Shown: piece by piece, positions 51,717-60,857 of the stretch
Position numbering within the stretch: position 1 is the stretch's first letter
Layout of the letters: every line of letters starts with the position of its first letter
Assembly: GCF_012928505.1 (NCBI RefSeq)
Contig: NZ_JABBJN010000001.1
Location: forward strand, 186,001-250,000
DNA length: 64,000 bases
Direction of reading: 5' to 3'
Source of the DNA: Achromobacter sp. Bel
Lineage (GTDB): Bacteria; Pseudomonadota; Gammaproteobacteria; Burkholderiales; Burkholderiaceae_B
The notes under the pieces: model-generated
The model's database searches: none
Seen by the model: the letters and a program-made list of their open reading frames with translations, nothing else
What the model was told of the DNA's origin: nothing
Made by a program: the position numbers and the translations under genes

Positions 51717-52723
51717 GCCGTCACCTCGTTGTGGATCTGGATGGTCGGATGGAAACAGCGCACGTCGTGTTCGGGCAAGGCTTGTGTGATGCCGGGTTGC
51801 TGGCCACAGGCGGCGGTCGCGCGCGCGCAGCGCGCGGAAAACGCACAGCCGGCGGGCAGGTGCAGCAGGTTGGGCGTCATGCCGGGAATCTGGCGCAGGC
51901 GCTGCCCGCGCTGGTTGTTGCTCGGCAAGCTGTCGATCAGGCCCACCGTGTAGGGATGCTGCGGACGGTCCAGCACGTCGTCGACCTTGCCGTGTTCGAC
52001 GATGCGGCCGGCGTACATCACGGCCACGTCGTCGGCCAGACCCGCCACCACGGACAGATCATGCGTGATCCAGATCAGGCTGGTGCCGTGTTGCTGCGCC
52101 AGCTTCTGCACTTCGGACAGGATTTGCGCCTGGATGGTGACGTCCAGGGCGGTCGTCGGCTCATCCGCGATGATCAGGTCGGGGCGGTGCAGCATGGCAA
52201 TGGCAATCGCCACGCGCTGGCGCATGCCGCCCGACAACTGGTGCGGGTAGGCCAACAGGCGCTCTTCCGGGCTGGGAATGCCCATCATGCCCAGCGTGTC
52301 GCGGGCCAGCGTGCGGGCTTGAGCCTTGCTCATCTTGTTGTGGGCGCGCACCGTTTCGATCATTTGCACGTCCACCCGCAAGACGGGGTTCAGCGTCATC
52401 ATCGGATCCTGGAAGATCATGGCGATGCGGTTGCCCTGCAACTTGCGCAGTTCGCGGGGCGACAGCTTGGTCAGGTCGCGGCCCTGGAACAGGACTTCGC
52501 CGCCGACGATGCGGCCGGGCGCGTCCACCAGGCCCATGATGGAAAAGCCGGTGACGGATTTGCCCGAGCCGGATTCGCCGACCAGGCCCAGGATCTTGCC
52601 GCGCTCCAGCGTGAACGACACGTCGTCCACGGCGGGCAGCACGCCCGCGCGGGTATGGAAGTGGGTGCGCAGGTTGCGCACCTCAAGCGTGGCCGGCGCG
52701 CCGGTGGCGGTGCGGTCGGTCAT
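51713..52723 (-). CDS. Dipeptide-type ABC transporter ATP-binding protein (DppD-like)
   Basis: A 336-residue ABC ATPase starting at the ATG at 52723. Walker A is GESGSGKSV, signature [14 protein letters not shown], Walker [12 protein letters not shown], and a Cys-bearing C-terminal oligopeptide domain ([16 protein letters not shown]) completes it. The longer frame to 53110 is the reverse of the permease gene and is not coding. Confidence 0.92.
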   Translation of the reverse strand: MTDRTATGAPATLEVRNLRTHFHTRAGVLPAVDDVSFTLERGKILGLVGESGSGKSVTGFSIMGLVDAPGRIVGGEVLFQGRDLTKLSPRELRKLQGNRIAMIFQDPMMTLNPVLRVDVQMIETVRAHNKMSKAQARTLARDTLGMMGIPSPEERLLAYPHQLSGGMRQRVAIAIAMLHRPDLIIADEPTTALDVTIQAQILSEVQKLAQQHGTSLIWITHDLSVVAGLADDVAVMYAGRIVEHGKVDDVLDRPQHPYTVGLIDSLPSNNQRGQRLRQIPGMTPNLLHLPAGCAFSARCARATAACGQQPGITQALPEHDVRCFHPTIQIHNEVTA

Positions 52724-53634
52724 TTGTGGGTCCTCGGGTTCAGCACGTCGCGCAGGCGGTCGCCCACCAGGTTGATGGCGACGATGGTGATCAGCAGCGC
52801 GATGCCGGGGTAGAAGCTGATCCAGTATTCGCCGGACAGCATGTATTGAAAGCCGTTGGAAATCAGCAGGCCCAGCGACGGTTCCGTCACGGGTACGCCC
52901 AGGCCCAGGAAGCTCAAGGTGGCTTCCAAGGTGATGGCGCGGGCGATCTGCAGGGTGCCGATCACGATCAGCGGCGGCAGGCAGTTGGGCAGGATGTGCT
53001 TCAACATGATCCGCCAGTTGGGAATGTCCAGGCAGCGGGCGGCTTCCACGTATTCGCGGCGGCGTTCCACCAGGGCCTGGCCGCGCGCGGTGCGGGCGTA
53101 GTAGGCCCATTCCAGGATCACCAGCGTCAGCACCACGTTGCCGACGCCCTTGCCCAGATAGGCCAGGATCATCATGGCCACCAGGATCGACGGGAACGAC
53201 AGGATCAGGTCGACCAGGCGCATGATGATGGCATCGACCTTGCCGCCTGCGTAGGCGGCCAGCAGGCCCAGCAGCGTGCCGACGATGCCGGCGATCACGG
53301 CCGAACCCACGCCCACCATCAGGCTGATGCGCAGGCCGTACAGAATGCCCGACAGCAGGTCGCGGCCCTGGCCGTCGGTGCCCAGCCAGTAATGGAAGGT
53401 GTCCAGCCCATTCATGGACCCGGGCGGCATGCGGGAATCCAGCACGTCTATCTGCAAGAGGTCATACGGGTTCTGCGGCGAGATCCAGGGCGCGAAGATG
53501 GCGGCCAGGATCAGCAGGGTGGCGATGACCAGCCCGAACACCGCCGTCTTGGACGACAGGAATTCGGTCAGGTTACGGCGCCAGGGCGATTCGCGGCGCA
53601 GGGCGGGCGCTTGGGAAGTCGAAGCGGTGCTCAT
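52720..53634 (-). CDS. Dipeptide-type ABC transporter permease (DppC-like)
   Basis: A 304-residue permease with an N-terminal cytoplasmic segment, an external loop, and the EAARCLDIPNWRIMLKHILPN coupling-helix motif (EAA loop) near 190. Four-base overlaps with both flanking transporter genes. Confidence 0.92.
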   Translation of the reverse strand: MSTASTSQAPALRRESPWRRNLTEFLSSKTAVFGLVIATLLILAAIFAPWISPQNPYDLLQIDVLDSRMPPGSMNGLDTFHYWLGTDGQGRDLLSGILYGLRISLMVGVGSAVIAGIVGTLLGLLAAYAGGKVDAIIMRLVDLILSFPSILVAMMILAYLGKGVGNVVLTLVILEWAYYARTARGQALVERRREYVEAARCLDIPNWRIMLKHILPNCLPPLIVIGTLQIARAITLEATLSFLGLGVPVTEPSLGLLISNGFQYMLSGEYWISFYPGIALLITIVAINLVGDRLRDVLNPRTHK

Positions 53635-54605
53635 GCCGAGCCCTCCAGCCGTACCCGGGGGTCCAGCACTTTATAAAGAATGTCCACGATCAGGTTCAGC
53701 GTCACGAACAGGCACACGACCACGATCAGATAGGCCACGATGACGGGGCGGTCCAGCGCGTTCAGGCTGTCCAGGATCAGCTTGCCGGCGCCGGGCCAGG
53801 AAAAGATGCTTTCCGTGATGACGGCAAACGCAATGGTCGAACCCAGCTCCAGGCCCAGCACGGTGACCAGTGGGATCATCGTGTTGCGCAACACGTGCAC
53901 ACAGACCACGCGGAACGGCGACAGGCCCTTGGCGCGGGCGAACTTCACGAAGTCCAGCGGAATCACGTCGCGCACGCCGGCACGCGTCAGGCGGATCACC
54001 AAAGAGATCTTGAACAGCGACAGGTTCAGCGCGGGCAGGATCAGGTGGCGCCAGCCATCGGCTGTCAGCCACGACCACTGGAATCCCAGGAATTCCACCG
54101 TCTGGCCGCGGCCGCTGGCGGGCAGCCAGCCCAGCGACACGCTGAACGTCATGATCAGCATCAGCGCCACCCAGAAGGTGGGCAAGGAAAAGCCGACGAT
54201 GCTGCCGGCCATGATCATCTTGGAAAAGCGGCTGTCGGGGTACAGGCCAGCGATCAAACCCAGCGGCAGGCCGACGATGACGGCCAGGCCCAGGGCGCTG
54301 ATCGCCAGTTCCAGCGTGGCGGGCAGGCGCTGGATCACCAGTTCGATGGCGGGGATGTTGTAGACGAAACTATTGCCCAGGTTGCCGTGCAGCGCCCCGT
54401 TCAAAAAGCCCAGGTACTGTTGCCACAACGGTTTGTCCAGGCCCAGTTCCGCGATGATGCGGGCGCGGTCCACCTGGTCCACGTCCTGGCCGATCAGGAT
54501 GTCCACGGGGTTGCCGATGGCGTGCAGGCCCACGAAGACGATCAGCGTCATCAAGAAAACAACCACGACGGCTTGCGCCACGCGGCGTAGCAACCAGCCG
54601 GTCAT
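53631..54605 (-). CDS. Dipeptide-type ABC transporter permease (DppB-like)
   Basis: A 324-residue permease starting at the ATG at 54605 (MTGWLLRRVAQ). Six membrane segments and the DFVKFARAKGLSPFRVVCVH coupling motif are seen. The first gene of the transporter set, overlapping the monooxygenase gene by 4 bp. Confidence 0.9.
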   Translation of the reverse strand: MTGWLLRRVAQAVVVVFLMTLIVFVGLHAIGNPVDILIGQDVDQVDRARIIAELGLDKPLWQQYLGFLNGALHGNLGNSFVYNIPAIELVIQRLPATLELAISALGLAVIVGLPLGLIAGLYPDSRFSKMIMAGSIVGFSLPTFWVALMLIMTFSVSLGWLPASGRGQTVEFLGFQWSWLTADGWRHLILPALNLSLFKISLVIRLTRAGVRDVIPLDFVKFARAKGLSPFRVVCVHVLRNTMIPLVTVLGLELGSTIAFAVITESIFSWPGAGKLILDSLNALDRPVIVAYLIVVVCLFVTLNLIVDILYKVLDPRVRLEGSA

Positions 54606-56077
54606 TGCGCGGTCTCCGCCTGCGTGGCCCGGGCCGGGGGAGGGGCTGCCACCCACTCGTCGCCGAACACCTCGGGTTCAGAGAATGCTTCCATATTGGC
54701 GTAGTACGTTTCCACGTCCTCGCGGTAGAACAGGCCGGCGATGCCTTGCGCCAGGCGCTTGGCGCCCTCGCTGATGGCGGGGATGTCGCCCGAGATCGTG
54801 CCTTGCGTCAGCGCGGCCGGGTACGAGAAGCAGTGCACGCGGTCCAGGCCCGGGCAGGCGCCCGGGACCTTTTCCTGCAATTCGAAGACGGCGCCCAGGT
54901 CGGGCGAGTCGTGCAGTTCCTGGTCTTCTTCGCCTGCGGGCGGGGTGAACCGGTCGCCCCAGTTGCGCACGTGGGGCGCCAGCGGCGCGAATTCGGGGCG
55001 CACGGTCCAGTCGATGCGAAAGCCCGTGGAAAAGATCAGGAAGTCCAGCACGAACAAGCCCTTGGGCGTGGTCACGTGGATCTCGTCGCCGACCATCGCC
55101 AGGGCCTGCACGCCACAGCCCAGGTTGAAGCGGGCGTTCGGATGCCGCGACACGCGCAAGGTGCTGCCGCGCGGGGGCGGCACCTGGGCGGCGTTGATGT
55201 AGTGGCGGATCTTCCACTTCCATTCGTCGGGCAAGGTCAGGTGGCCGTGGGTCAGGCCGGGGTTGCCCGCGCCTTTGCCCTTGTTCACGCGCGGAATGTC
55301 GTTGCGGCGGATCAGCAGATCGACGCTGGTGGCGCCGGCTTCCAGCGCCGTGCCTGCGCTGTCCATGGCGGATGCGCCTGCGCCCACGACGCCGACGCGC
55401 TTGCCGGCCAGCGTGGCGTAGTCCATCACGTCGGACGAATGCGCCCAACGGTCACGCGGCAATTGCTTTGCAAAGTCAGGCACGTACGCGCCGCCCAGAC
55501 CGTCGCGGCCGGTGGCCAGCACGACACGGCGGGCCAGCACCGTGCTGCGGCCAGCGGGGGATTCGATGTCCAGCTGCACCAGGCGGTCGGCGCGCGGTTG
55601 CACCGACAACACGCGGTGTTCGTTGCGCACGTCCAGGTTCAGCACGCGGCGATACCAGCGCAGGTAATCCATCCATTGCAGGCGCGGGATCTTATCCAGC
55701 GCTTCCCATTCCGCCGCGCCGAACTGCGCTTCGAACCAGGCGCGGAACGTCAGCGCCGGCAGGCCCAGCGCGGGGCCGGTCAGCTGCTTGGGCGAGCGCA
55801 GCGTTTCCATGCGCGCGGTGGTGGCCCAGGGGCCTTCATAGCCTTCGGGCGCCTGATCGAAGATGGGCGCGGTGATGCCCAGGTGCGTCAAGGATGCGGC
55901 GGCGGCCAATCCGGCCATTCCGCCGCCGATGACGACGACGTCCAGCACCGGCTGACCGTCAACCAGACGGGGCGCGACCCAGTTCTTGGCGGGAATTTCC
56001 AGCCAGGACAGGTCTTGCCGCAGACGCGCTTCAAGCGCATCCAAGCCTTGCGGCGGGGTGGCGACGGGCAGATTCAT
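54602..56077 (-). CDS. Flavin-containing monooxygenase-type flavoprotein
   Basis: A 491-residue flavoprotein with an N-terminal FAD-binding GIDVVVIGGGMAGLA-type Rossmann motif (VVVIGGGMAGLAAAA near 47-61) and a second nucleotide-binding glycine motif VGVVGAGASAMDSA near 228. The pattern, with an ATG-linked FATG-like ATGRDGLG segment, fits FMO/Baeyer-Villiger-type or NADPH-linked flavoenzymes. It precedes an ABC transporter and probably oxidises the imported compound. Substrate unknown. Confidence 0.85.
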   Translation of the reverse strand: MNLPVATPPQGLDALEARLRQDLSWLEIPAKNWVAPRLVDGQPVLDVVVIGGGMAGLAAAASLTHLGITAPIFDQAPEGYEGPWATTARMETLRSPKQLTGPALGLPALTFRAWFEAQFGAAEWEALDKIPRLQWMDYLRWYRRVLNLDVRNEHRVLSVQPRADRLVQLDIESPAGRSTVLARRVVLATGRDGLGGAYVPDFAKQLPRDRWAHSSDVMDYATLAGKRVGVVGAGASAMDSAGTALEAGATSVDLLIRRNDIPRVNKGKGAGNPGLTHGHLTLPDEWKWKIRHYINAAQVPPPRGSTLRVSRHPNARFNLGCGVQALAMVGDEIHVTTPKGLFVLDFLIFSTGFRIDWTVRPEFAPLAPHVRNWGDRFTPPAGEEDQELHDSPDLGAVFELQEKVPGACPGLDRVHCFSYPAALTQGTISGDIPAISEGAKRLAQGIAGLFYREDVETYYANMEAFSEPEVFGDEWVAAPPPARATQAETAQ

Positions 56078-57051
56078 AGTGCGGGGGGTTCCATAACAGG
56101 GGCGTCATCACCGTAGATCGACTGCAACAGCGCCGAGTGCTCGCAGGCGTCGTGCAGCACAAAGCCGGGCAGCAGGGCGGCGGCGGCATCGGCCAGCGCG
56201 TCGGCCATGGCCTGGCAGGCCGGCGTCAGGGGTTGCGACTGCGGGGTGATGACCCCAAAGAAAAAGGGGATGTCCAGGTCGATAGGCCGGATCGCCACGC
56301 CCGGCATGGGGACGCCGTAAGCGGTGATCGGTTCCAGCACCGACACGCCCAGCCCGGCGCGCACGGCGGCCAGGGCGTTGACGGACGAATTGGTTTCGAT
56401 GGTGCCTGGTGCGTTGCCGTCGGGCGCCAGTGCGGCATCCAGCCGGCGGCGCAGGCGGTAGGGATTGGCCATGGTGATCAGGCGGCGTCCGGCCAAAGCC
56501 TTGACAGGCACGATGTCGCGGGCAGCCAGCGCATCGTCTTCCGGCAACGCGACCACACAGGGCGCCTGCCCGATCCAATGCACGTTCAACCCGCGATGCT
56601 CCAGCGGCAGGCTGGTCGCACCCAGTTGCGCGGCGCCGGTCAGCACCGCATGCACCACGCGTTCGGGGGATGCGCTGCGCACTTGGATGCGCGTGGCGCC
56701 GGTCTGGGATTCGATGCGCTTGAGCGCGTCAGGCAGCAGCCCGGCCGCCAGCGCAGACGTGGCGGCCAACAGTAGGGGTTTGGCTTGCCCACGGGCGATT
56801 TCTTCGGCGCGGCCACGGATCTGCTGCAGGCTGGCCAACGCGCGTTCCACATCGTCATACAGCAGGAAGCCCTGCTCGGTGGGCGTGACCCGGGGGCCGC
56901 TCCGGCTGAACAGCGCATAGCCGATCTCGGCTTCCAGTTCTTGCAACAAGCGGCTGATGGCCGGCTGCGAACGCCCGAGCAAACGCCCGGCGGCGGTAAC
57001 GCTGCCTGTAGACATGACGGCCGCGAAGGCCTCGAGTTGACGTAATTCCAT
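56074..57051 (-). CDS. LysR-family transcriptional regulator leading the operon
   Basis: A 325-residue LysR protein (winged HTH at 1-60: RQLEAFAAVMSTGSVTAAG, then SQPAISRLLQELEAEI), with an effector domain. Its stop overlaps the ATG of the flavoenzyme by 4 bp, so unusually it is the first gene of the same operon rather than divergent from it. That arrangement implies cotranscription and autoregulation of the whole unit. Confidence 0.9.
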   Translation of the reverse strand: MELRQLEAFAAVMSTGSVTAAGRLLGRSQPAISRLLQELEAEIGYALFSRSGPRVTPTEQGFLLYDDVERALASLQQIRGRAEEIARGQAKPLLLAATSALAAGLLPDALKRIESQTGATRIQVRSASPERVVHAVLTGAAQLGATSLPLEHRGLNVHWIGQAPCVVALPEDDALAARDIVPVKALAGRRLITMANPYRLRRRLDAALAPDGNAPGTIETNSSVNALAAVRAGLGVSVLEPITAYGVPMPGVAIRPIDLDIPFFFGVITPQSQPLTPACQAMADALADAAAALLPGFVLHDACEHSALLQSIYGDDAPVMEPPAL

Positions 57052-57112
57052 CTGTGTTGCTTTATGCTCAGGACGAATTCTTGCCCGGCAAGTATGCGCG
57101 CTGCAAATAGTT

Positions 57113-57159
57113 AAAAGGCATAAGTAAATTCCCTAATTGGGGATTTCCTTATGCCTTTT
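57113..57159. other. Long inverted repeat upstream of the LysR operon
   Basis: AAAAGGCATAAG (57113-57124) pairs with CTTATGCCTTTT (57148-57159), and the inner AAAT...ATTT and CCC...GGG bases extend the pairing toward the centre with a few mismatches. It lies about 60 bp upstream of the LysR start codon. It may be an operator dyad or a bidirectional terminator; the A/T-flanked form resembles a terminator, but its position before a divergent pair favours regulation. Confidence 0.5.
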
Positions 57160-57338
57160 CATTACTTCTAGTTATTTCAAGGGTTTAGGGGCTTCCGGGC
57201 TAAGCCCTGGGCCATGGACTTGCCCCAGCCAAAGTTGGAAATCCCGGCAGGAGGGGACCAGACCACGGGCAGGAGGCAACGGTAGCCAGGGTAGTCTCCC
57301 GTCCGATACCATGAACCACCCACAACCCCGGAGGCTTT

Positions 57339-57548
57339 ATGGATTGCTCTGTTGAAGGAAAGGTCGCTTTTACGGACGGCTATTCGTACCACTTCGCTAC
57401 CGTGGATGATGCCCTGGCGTTCGCCGCGTGCGTCAAAAGCTCGCAACAGCCTGACACGTGCGCGGCAACGCATGGCAGCACGCAAAAGGTCAAGCTGGAA
57501 GAGGTGAAGACGAAAGAGGAAGAGGACGAAGAAGAGCGGAACCGCTAG
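57339..57548 (+). CDS. Small hypothetical protein
   Basis: A 69-residue protein preceded by CGGAGG 5 nt before the ATG. The first 45 residues contain three cysteines and the sequence FTDGYSYHFATVDDALAFA; the last 20 are a Glu/Lys-rich charged tail. Function unknown. Confidence 0.62.
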   Translation: MDCSVEGKVAFTDGYSYHFATVDDALAFAACVKSSQQPDTCAATHGSTQKVKLEEVKTKEEEDEEERNR

Positions 57549-57590
57549 GGTTCGCTTTGGTTATTTGACCTGGTTGGGTGGAAAAAGCCC

Positions 57591-57615
57591 GCCAGGGGCC
57601 CTGCGCAACGCAGGG
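57591..57615 (-). terminator. Terminator-like hairpin after the OmpA-family gene
   Basis: GCCCTGCG-CAA-CGCAGGGC (57598-57616) is a perfect 8-bp hairpin at the stop codon of the OmpA-family gene. On the minus strand it is followed 13 nt later by GGGCTTTTT (57583-57591), which may pair with the start of the hairpin to make an intrinsic terminator. Confidence 0.5.
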
Positions 57616-58218
57616 CTAGCGCTTGGGCAACACGAACTCCACCCGCCGGTTTTGCGCGCGTCCTTTCGGATTGTCGGCGCCATTTGCCAGTGTGTTGGGC
57701 TGTACGGGCCGGGCATCGCCGTAGCCCTTGGCGGTTAAACGCGCCTTATCCACGCCGTGATTCGTCAGCCACTGCAATACGGCATTTGCCCGCTTTAACG
57801 ACAGCGTCTGGTTATACGACGCGGTGCCCTTGGAATCGGTATGGCCTTCAATGGCCACCCGGGCTGGGCCAGCCGGCGCCGCCTGGATTGCGTGCGCAAT
57901 ATCCCGCAGGGCGGGTTCGGCAGCCGGGCGGATATTGGCTTTGTCGAAATCGAACAGCACGTCGCCCAGCATCGATACCGTGACGGCGTCCTTGTCCTGG
58001 CGCACGGATAAACCTTCGTGGCGGCTGGCCAGGTCATCGATCTGCGCAGACAAGTCAGAAACGCCGCCACCCGTGTCGGACGGAAACCCTTTCAGGTCCA
58101 ATATCGTCGCGCGCAGGTCCAGCACTTCGGCTTTGTAGGGCGGCTCTTGCGCGTGGGCGCCGCTGGCCGCGAGCAGCAGCGCGGCGACGGCGGCCGAAAT
58201 GTTCCGGGCGGCGGTCAT
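57616..58218 (-). CDS. OmpA-family peptidoglycan-associated protein
   Basis: A 200-residue secreted protein: signal peptide (cleavage after AHA near residue 23), a region of about 60 residues, then an OmpA_C domain (about 82-198) with VLFDFDKANIRPAA, the EGHTDSKGTASYNQTLSLKR block and the NPKGRAQNRRVEF end that contact diaminopimelate. It probably anchors the envelope to peptidoglycan. It is 3 bp downstream of the next gene and shares its operon. Confidence 0.9.
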   Translation of the reverse strand: MTAARNISAAVAALLLAASGAHAQEPPYKAEVLDLRATILDLKGFPSDTGGGVSDLSAQIDDLASRHEGLSVRQDKDAVTVSMLGDVLFDFDKANIRPAAEPALRDIAHAIQAAPAGPARVAIEGHTDSKGTASYNQTLSLKRANAVLQWLTNHGVDKARLTAKGYGDARPVQPNTLANGADNPKGRAQNRRVEFVLPKR

Positions 58219-58221
58219 GGG

Positions 58222-58719
58222 CTATCGGTCGGTGATCTTGATGGCATCGAAGGTTTCGACACCCGGTATCGTCAAGGACACTTCCGTAATATCTTTAGGC
58301 GGCGCGGGGAATTTGCCCTGCCAGGCGCCGGCGATGGGGGCGTCTTTGGAGGTCTTGAGCACCAGTTTGGGATTGGTCAGCGGCTTGTCGTTGCTGTCTT
58401 TCAGCAACAGGTGCTTTTTATTGCCGGCGATGACGTAGAAGCTGTCTTCGTAATCGTTTTGGGTGATCTGCGAATAGACCATCTCGGTCTTGCCGGGCAC
58501 GATGGGTTTGAACCGGACTTTAAGGGTCAGGATATCGCCGCTGCGCACAGCTTCGACGACCTGGCCTTCGGCACTGCCGGTCTCGGTCAGACCCGTCGCT
58601 AACGGTTTGGCGGCCGTCGTATCGGCCGCGGCCTGGGCGTGGGCCGGATGGCCGAAAGGGGCTAGCGTCAGCATGGCGCCCAGCGCACAGGCCGCTACTG
58701 CGGGTCTGATCAAATTCAC
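58222..58719 (-). CDS. Secreted protein of unknown function, GTG start
   Basis: A 165-residue protein with a signal peptide ending near AHA. The start is a GTG at 58719, decided by AAGGAG 7 nt upstream; the longer frame to 58845 has no ribosome-binding site. It is cotranscribed with the OmpA-family gene. A single beta-rich domain follows; I do not recognise it. Confidence 0.72.
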   Translation of the reverse strand: MNLIRPAVAACALGAMLTLAPFGHPAHAQAAADTTAAKPLATGLTETGSAEGQVVEAVRSGDILTLKVRFKPIVPGKTEMVYSQITQNDYEDSFYVIAGNKKHLLLKDSNDKPLTNPKLVLKTSKDAPIAGAWQGKFPAPPKDITEVSLTIPGVETFDAIKITDR

Positions 58720-58903
58720 GATAAGTCTCCTTGATTCGCCCGGTCTAATCCAATGGGCGATGGTCGGCTTTCGTGTCGCATATTTCAATGCGATTATTTT
58801 CCAAATCGTTACCGTGCTAAGCGATACGCGGCCGCCATTCGGCAATCGCGCTCAGGAAGGAAGTGCAGGGTCTTTGGCCCGTATAAAGGGCGCAGATCGC
58901 CAC

Positions 58904-58960
58904 CGGCGAAAGAAACAAGTGGTTGTATTCTTTCGCCGTATTGCCGCCGTATTGCCGCAG
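58904..58960. repeat. Inverted repeat followed by short tandem repeat
   Basis: CGGCGAAAGAA (58904-58914) pairs with TTCTTTCGCCG (58928-58938), followed by about two and a half tandem copies of CGCCGTATTGC. The block lies between the secreted-protein gene and a small minus-strand gene and may terminate the latter. Confidence 0.45.
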
Positions 58961-58989
58961 TGCGGCTGATTATCTGTGGCTATCGGCCA

Positions 58990-59199
58990 TCAACCGCCGC
59001 GATGGCCGCCGTGATAGCGTGGCGCGGACAAATTCCGCGGGCTGTCCTTGTGCTGGGTATTAGCCAGCGCCTTGCGCCGGGCCTCTTCTTGCAAGTGGTC
59101 CGCTTTGGCGCGGTCTTTCTCTGCGTGCGGGGACGCCGCCGCGTCGGGTGCGGACGGTGCGGCAGGCGAGTGGGAAGAGCGGGGAGTGTGGAACGTCAT
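58990..59199 (-). CDS. Small hypothetical protein
   Basis: A 69-residue hydrophilic protein, rich in Ala, Ser, Pro, Arg and His, with a predicted helical centre (AEKDRAKADHLQEEARRKAL) and a Gly/His-rich tail. AAAAGG precedes the ATG at a usable distance. Low-complexity and small, so coding status is uncertain. Confidence 0.4.
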   Translation of the reverse strand: MTFHTPRSSHSPAAPSAPDAAASPHAEKDRAKADHLQEEARRKALANTQHKDSPRNLSAPRYHGGHRGG

Positions 59200-59424
59200 G
59201 GTGCGTACCTTTTCAGGCGACGCGGCATATGCCGTCCAACCACGTTACGCCCGGCTTGTCGCGGATTCCAGCGGTCAATTGCAACAACTGCATGCCGCAC
59301 GGGGCTCTCGGGTTTGAAGTAGGCCGGTTAGACTGGCAGGCGCTTGCGCGTGGTTTTTCCACGCGCCCGCCCGGCGACGATGTCCGCGGTGGGCTTGCCA
59401 ACCATAATCGGGGGATCCGGATCC

Positions 59425-59829
59425 ATGAAAATAAGAAAACTCATCGAAGAACGACGCCAAGGCGAACGTGCCGCGGTCAGCGAACGCGCCGATCCTTCGG
59501 ATGCCGATTTGCTTGCCGCGCTGGACCGCCTGGATGGCGCCGAATTCAGCTCCACCGCGTTCGTGACGGAAGATGAAACCGTCATGGCAGTGGGCGGTGG
59601 CGGCGACGGGGGATACGTGGTGTCCATCACGCTGGATGACGATGCGCGCATTTATACGCTGGTTGACCGGTCCAAATCCGAAGACCACGACCAGGACGTG
59701 GTGGTGGGCGGCCAGTCCGGCAGCTATCAGCAGTATCAGTGCGTGTGCCGCGAACTGGCCAAGGCGGCCATCCTGCACTTCCAGCAGCAGGGCGCGCCGT
59801 CGCCCGACCTGCAATGGGTCAGCGAATAG
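59425..59829 (+). CDS. Imm1-like immunity protein candidate
   Basis: A 134-residue soluble protein starting at the ATG at 59425. The core (VMAVGGGGDGGYVVSITLDD, then DRSKSEDHDQDVVVGGQSG and LQWV) resembles the Imm1 family, immunity proteins of deaminase-type polymorphic toxins. No toxin gene is next to it in the window. The resemblance is by eye, and without a partner the call is tentative. Confidence 0.55.
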   Translation: MKIRKLIEERRQGERAAVSERADPSDADLLAALDRLDGAEFSSTAFVTEDETVMAVGGGGDGGYVVSITLDDDARIYTLVDRSKSEDHDQDVVVGGQSGSYQQYQCVCRELAKAAILHFQQQGAPSPDLQWVSE

Positions 59830-59847
59830 GCGCGGCCAGCTCTCGGA

Positions 59848-60813
59848 TCACACCACCCGGGTCAGCACCTTTTCATCCCGGAACCAGCCGTCCAAGTTCG
59901 CCACCATCAGGTCGGCCATGGCGCGGCGGGTTTCGTGCGTGCCGCTGGCGATATGCGGCAGCAACACCACATTGTCCATCGCGTTCAGCGCGGCCGGCGT
60001 GGCCGGTTCGTGTTCGAACACGTCCAGGCCCGCACCGGCGATGCGCTTGGCCTGCAAGGCGCTGACCAGCGCGGCTTCGTCCACGACCGTGCCGCGCGCG
60101 ATGTTGATCAGCCAGCCCTGGGGGCCCAGCGCATCCAGCACTTGCGCGTTCACCATGTGGCGCGTCGCGTTGCCGCCCGGCACTGCCAGCACCAGGAAAT
60201 CGCAGGCGGCGGCCAGCGACGTGATATCGGGGCAATAGCGGTAGCCGGCGGGCGCATCGGCGCGCGGTTTGCGGCTGGTATAAAGGATTTCCATGTCGAA
60301 GGCAGCGGCGCGGCGCGCGATCTGCAAGCCGATATTGCCCAGCCCGGCAATACCGCAGCGCTTGCCGGTCATGCGCGTGCCCAGCGGGAAACCTTCATTC
60401 GGCCAGCGTCCGGCGCGCACGAAGCGGTCGGCTTGCGCGATGCGGCGCGGCGCGGCCAGCATCAACGCCAATGCCGTGTCGGCCACGCACGCGTCCAGAA
60501 CGCCGGGCGTGTTGGTGACGACCACGCCGCGTTCCTGCGCAGCCGCCAGGTCAATGGTGTCGTAACCCACTCCAAAACTGAAAATGCCTTCCAGCGCAGG
60601 CAGCGCGCCGATGAGTTCGCGGGTGGCGCCGAAACGGCCGCTCGTCGCGATGCCGCGGATGGACGGTCCGTGTTCATGGAGCAGCGCGGCGGGATCGGCA
60701 GATTCCCATAAGCGATGGACGTGGTAGCGGGACGCCAGGTCGGCCACTAGTTCGGGCAGCAGGGGGCCCACCATCAGTAAATGGGCGGCGGAAGCGGGTA
60801 GGGGATCTGTCAT
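59848..60813 (-). CDS. D-2-hydroxyacid dehydrogenase (NAD(P)H), second paralogue
   Basis: A 321-residue D-2-hydroxyacid dehydrogenase with the glycine motif GIAGLGNIGLQIA, the INIARGTVVDEAAL active-site Arg block, FEHEP Glu and LPHIASGTHETR His. The start is the ATG at 60813; upstream frames belong to the intergenic region. It lies 44 bp from a Bug protein gene and probably forms an operon with it, reducing a 2-ketoacid or oxidising a D-2-hydroxyacid taken up by the Bug system. Confidence 0.88.
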   Translation of the reverse strand: MTDPLPASAAHLLMVGPLLPELVADLASRYHVHRLWESADPAALLHEHGPSIRGIATSGRFGATRELIGALPALEGIFSFGVGYDTIDLAAAQERGVVVTNTPGVLDACVADTALALMLAAPRRIAQADRFVRAGRWPNEGFPLGTRMTGKRCGIAGLGNIGLQIARRAAAFDMEILYTSRKPRADAPAGYRYCPDITSLAAACDFLVLAVPGGNATRHMVNAQVLDALGPQGWLINIARGTVVDEAALVSALQAKRIAGAGLDVFEHEPATPAALNAMDNVVLLPHIASGTHETRRAMADLMVANLDGWFRDEKVLTRVV

Positions 60814-60857
60814 GGATACGGCTTTAAAAATGGCCCGGTGACCGGGCCGCGTGGAGG

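Noticed and set aside
54605-56116. 503-codon + strand frame opposite the flavoenzyme gene
   Set aside because: Shadow of a clear FAD-binding protein; no domain is recognisable in the translation.
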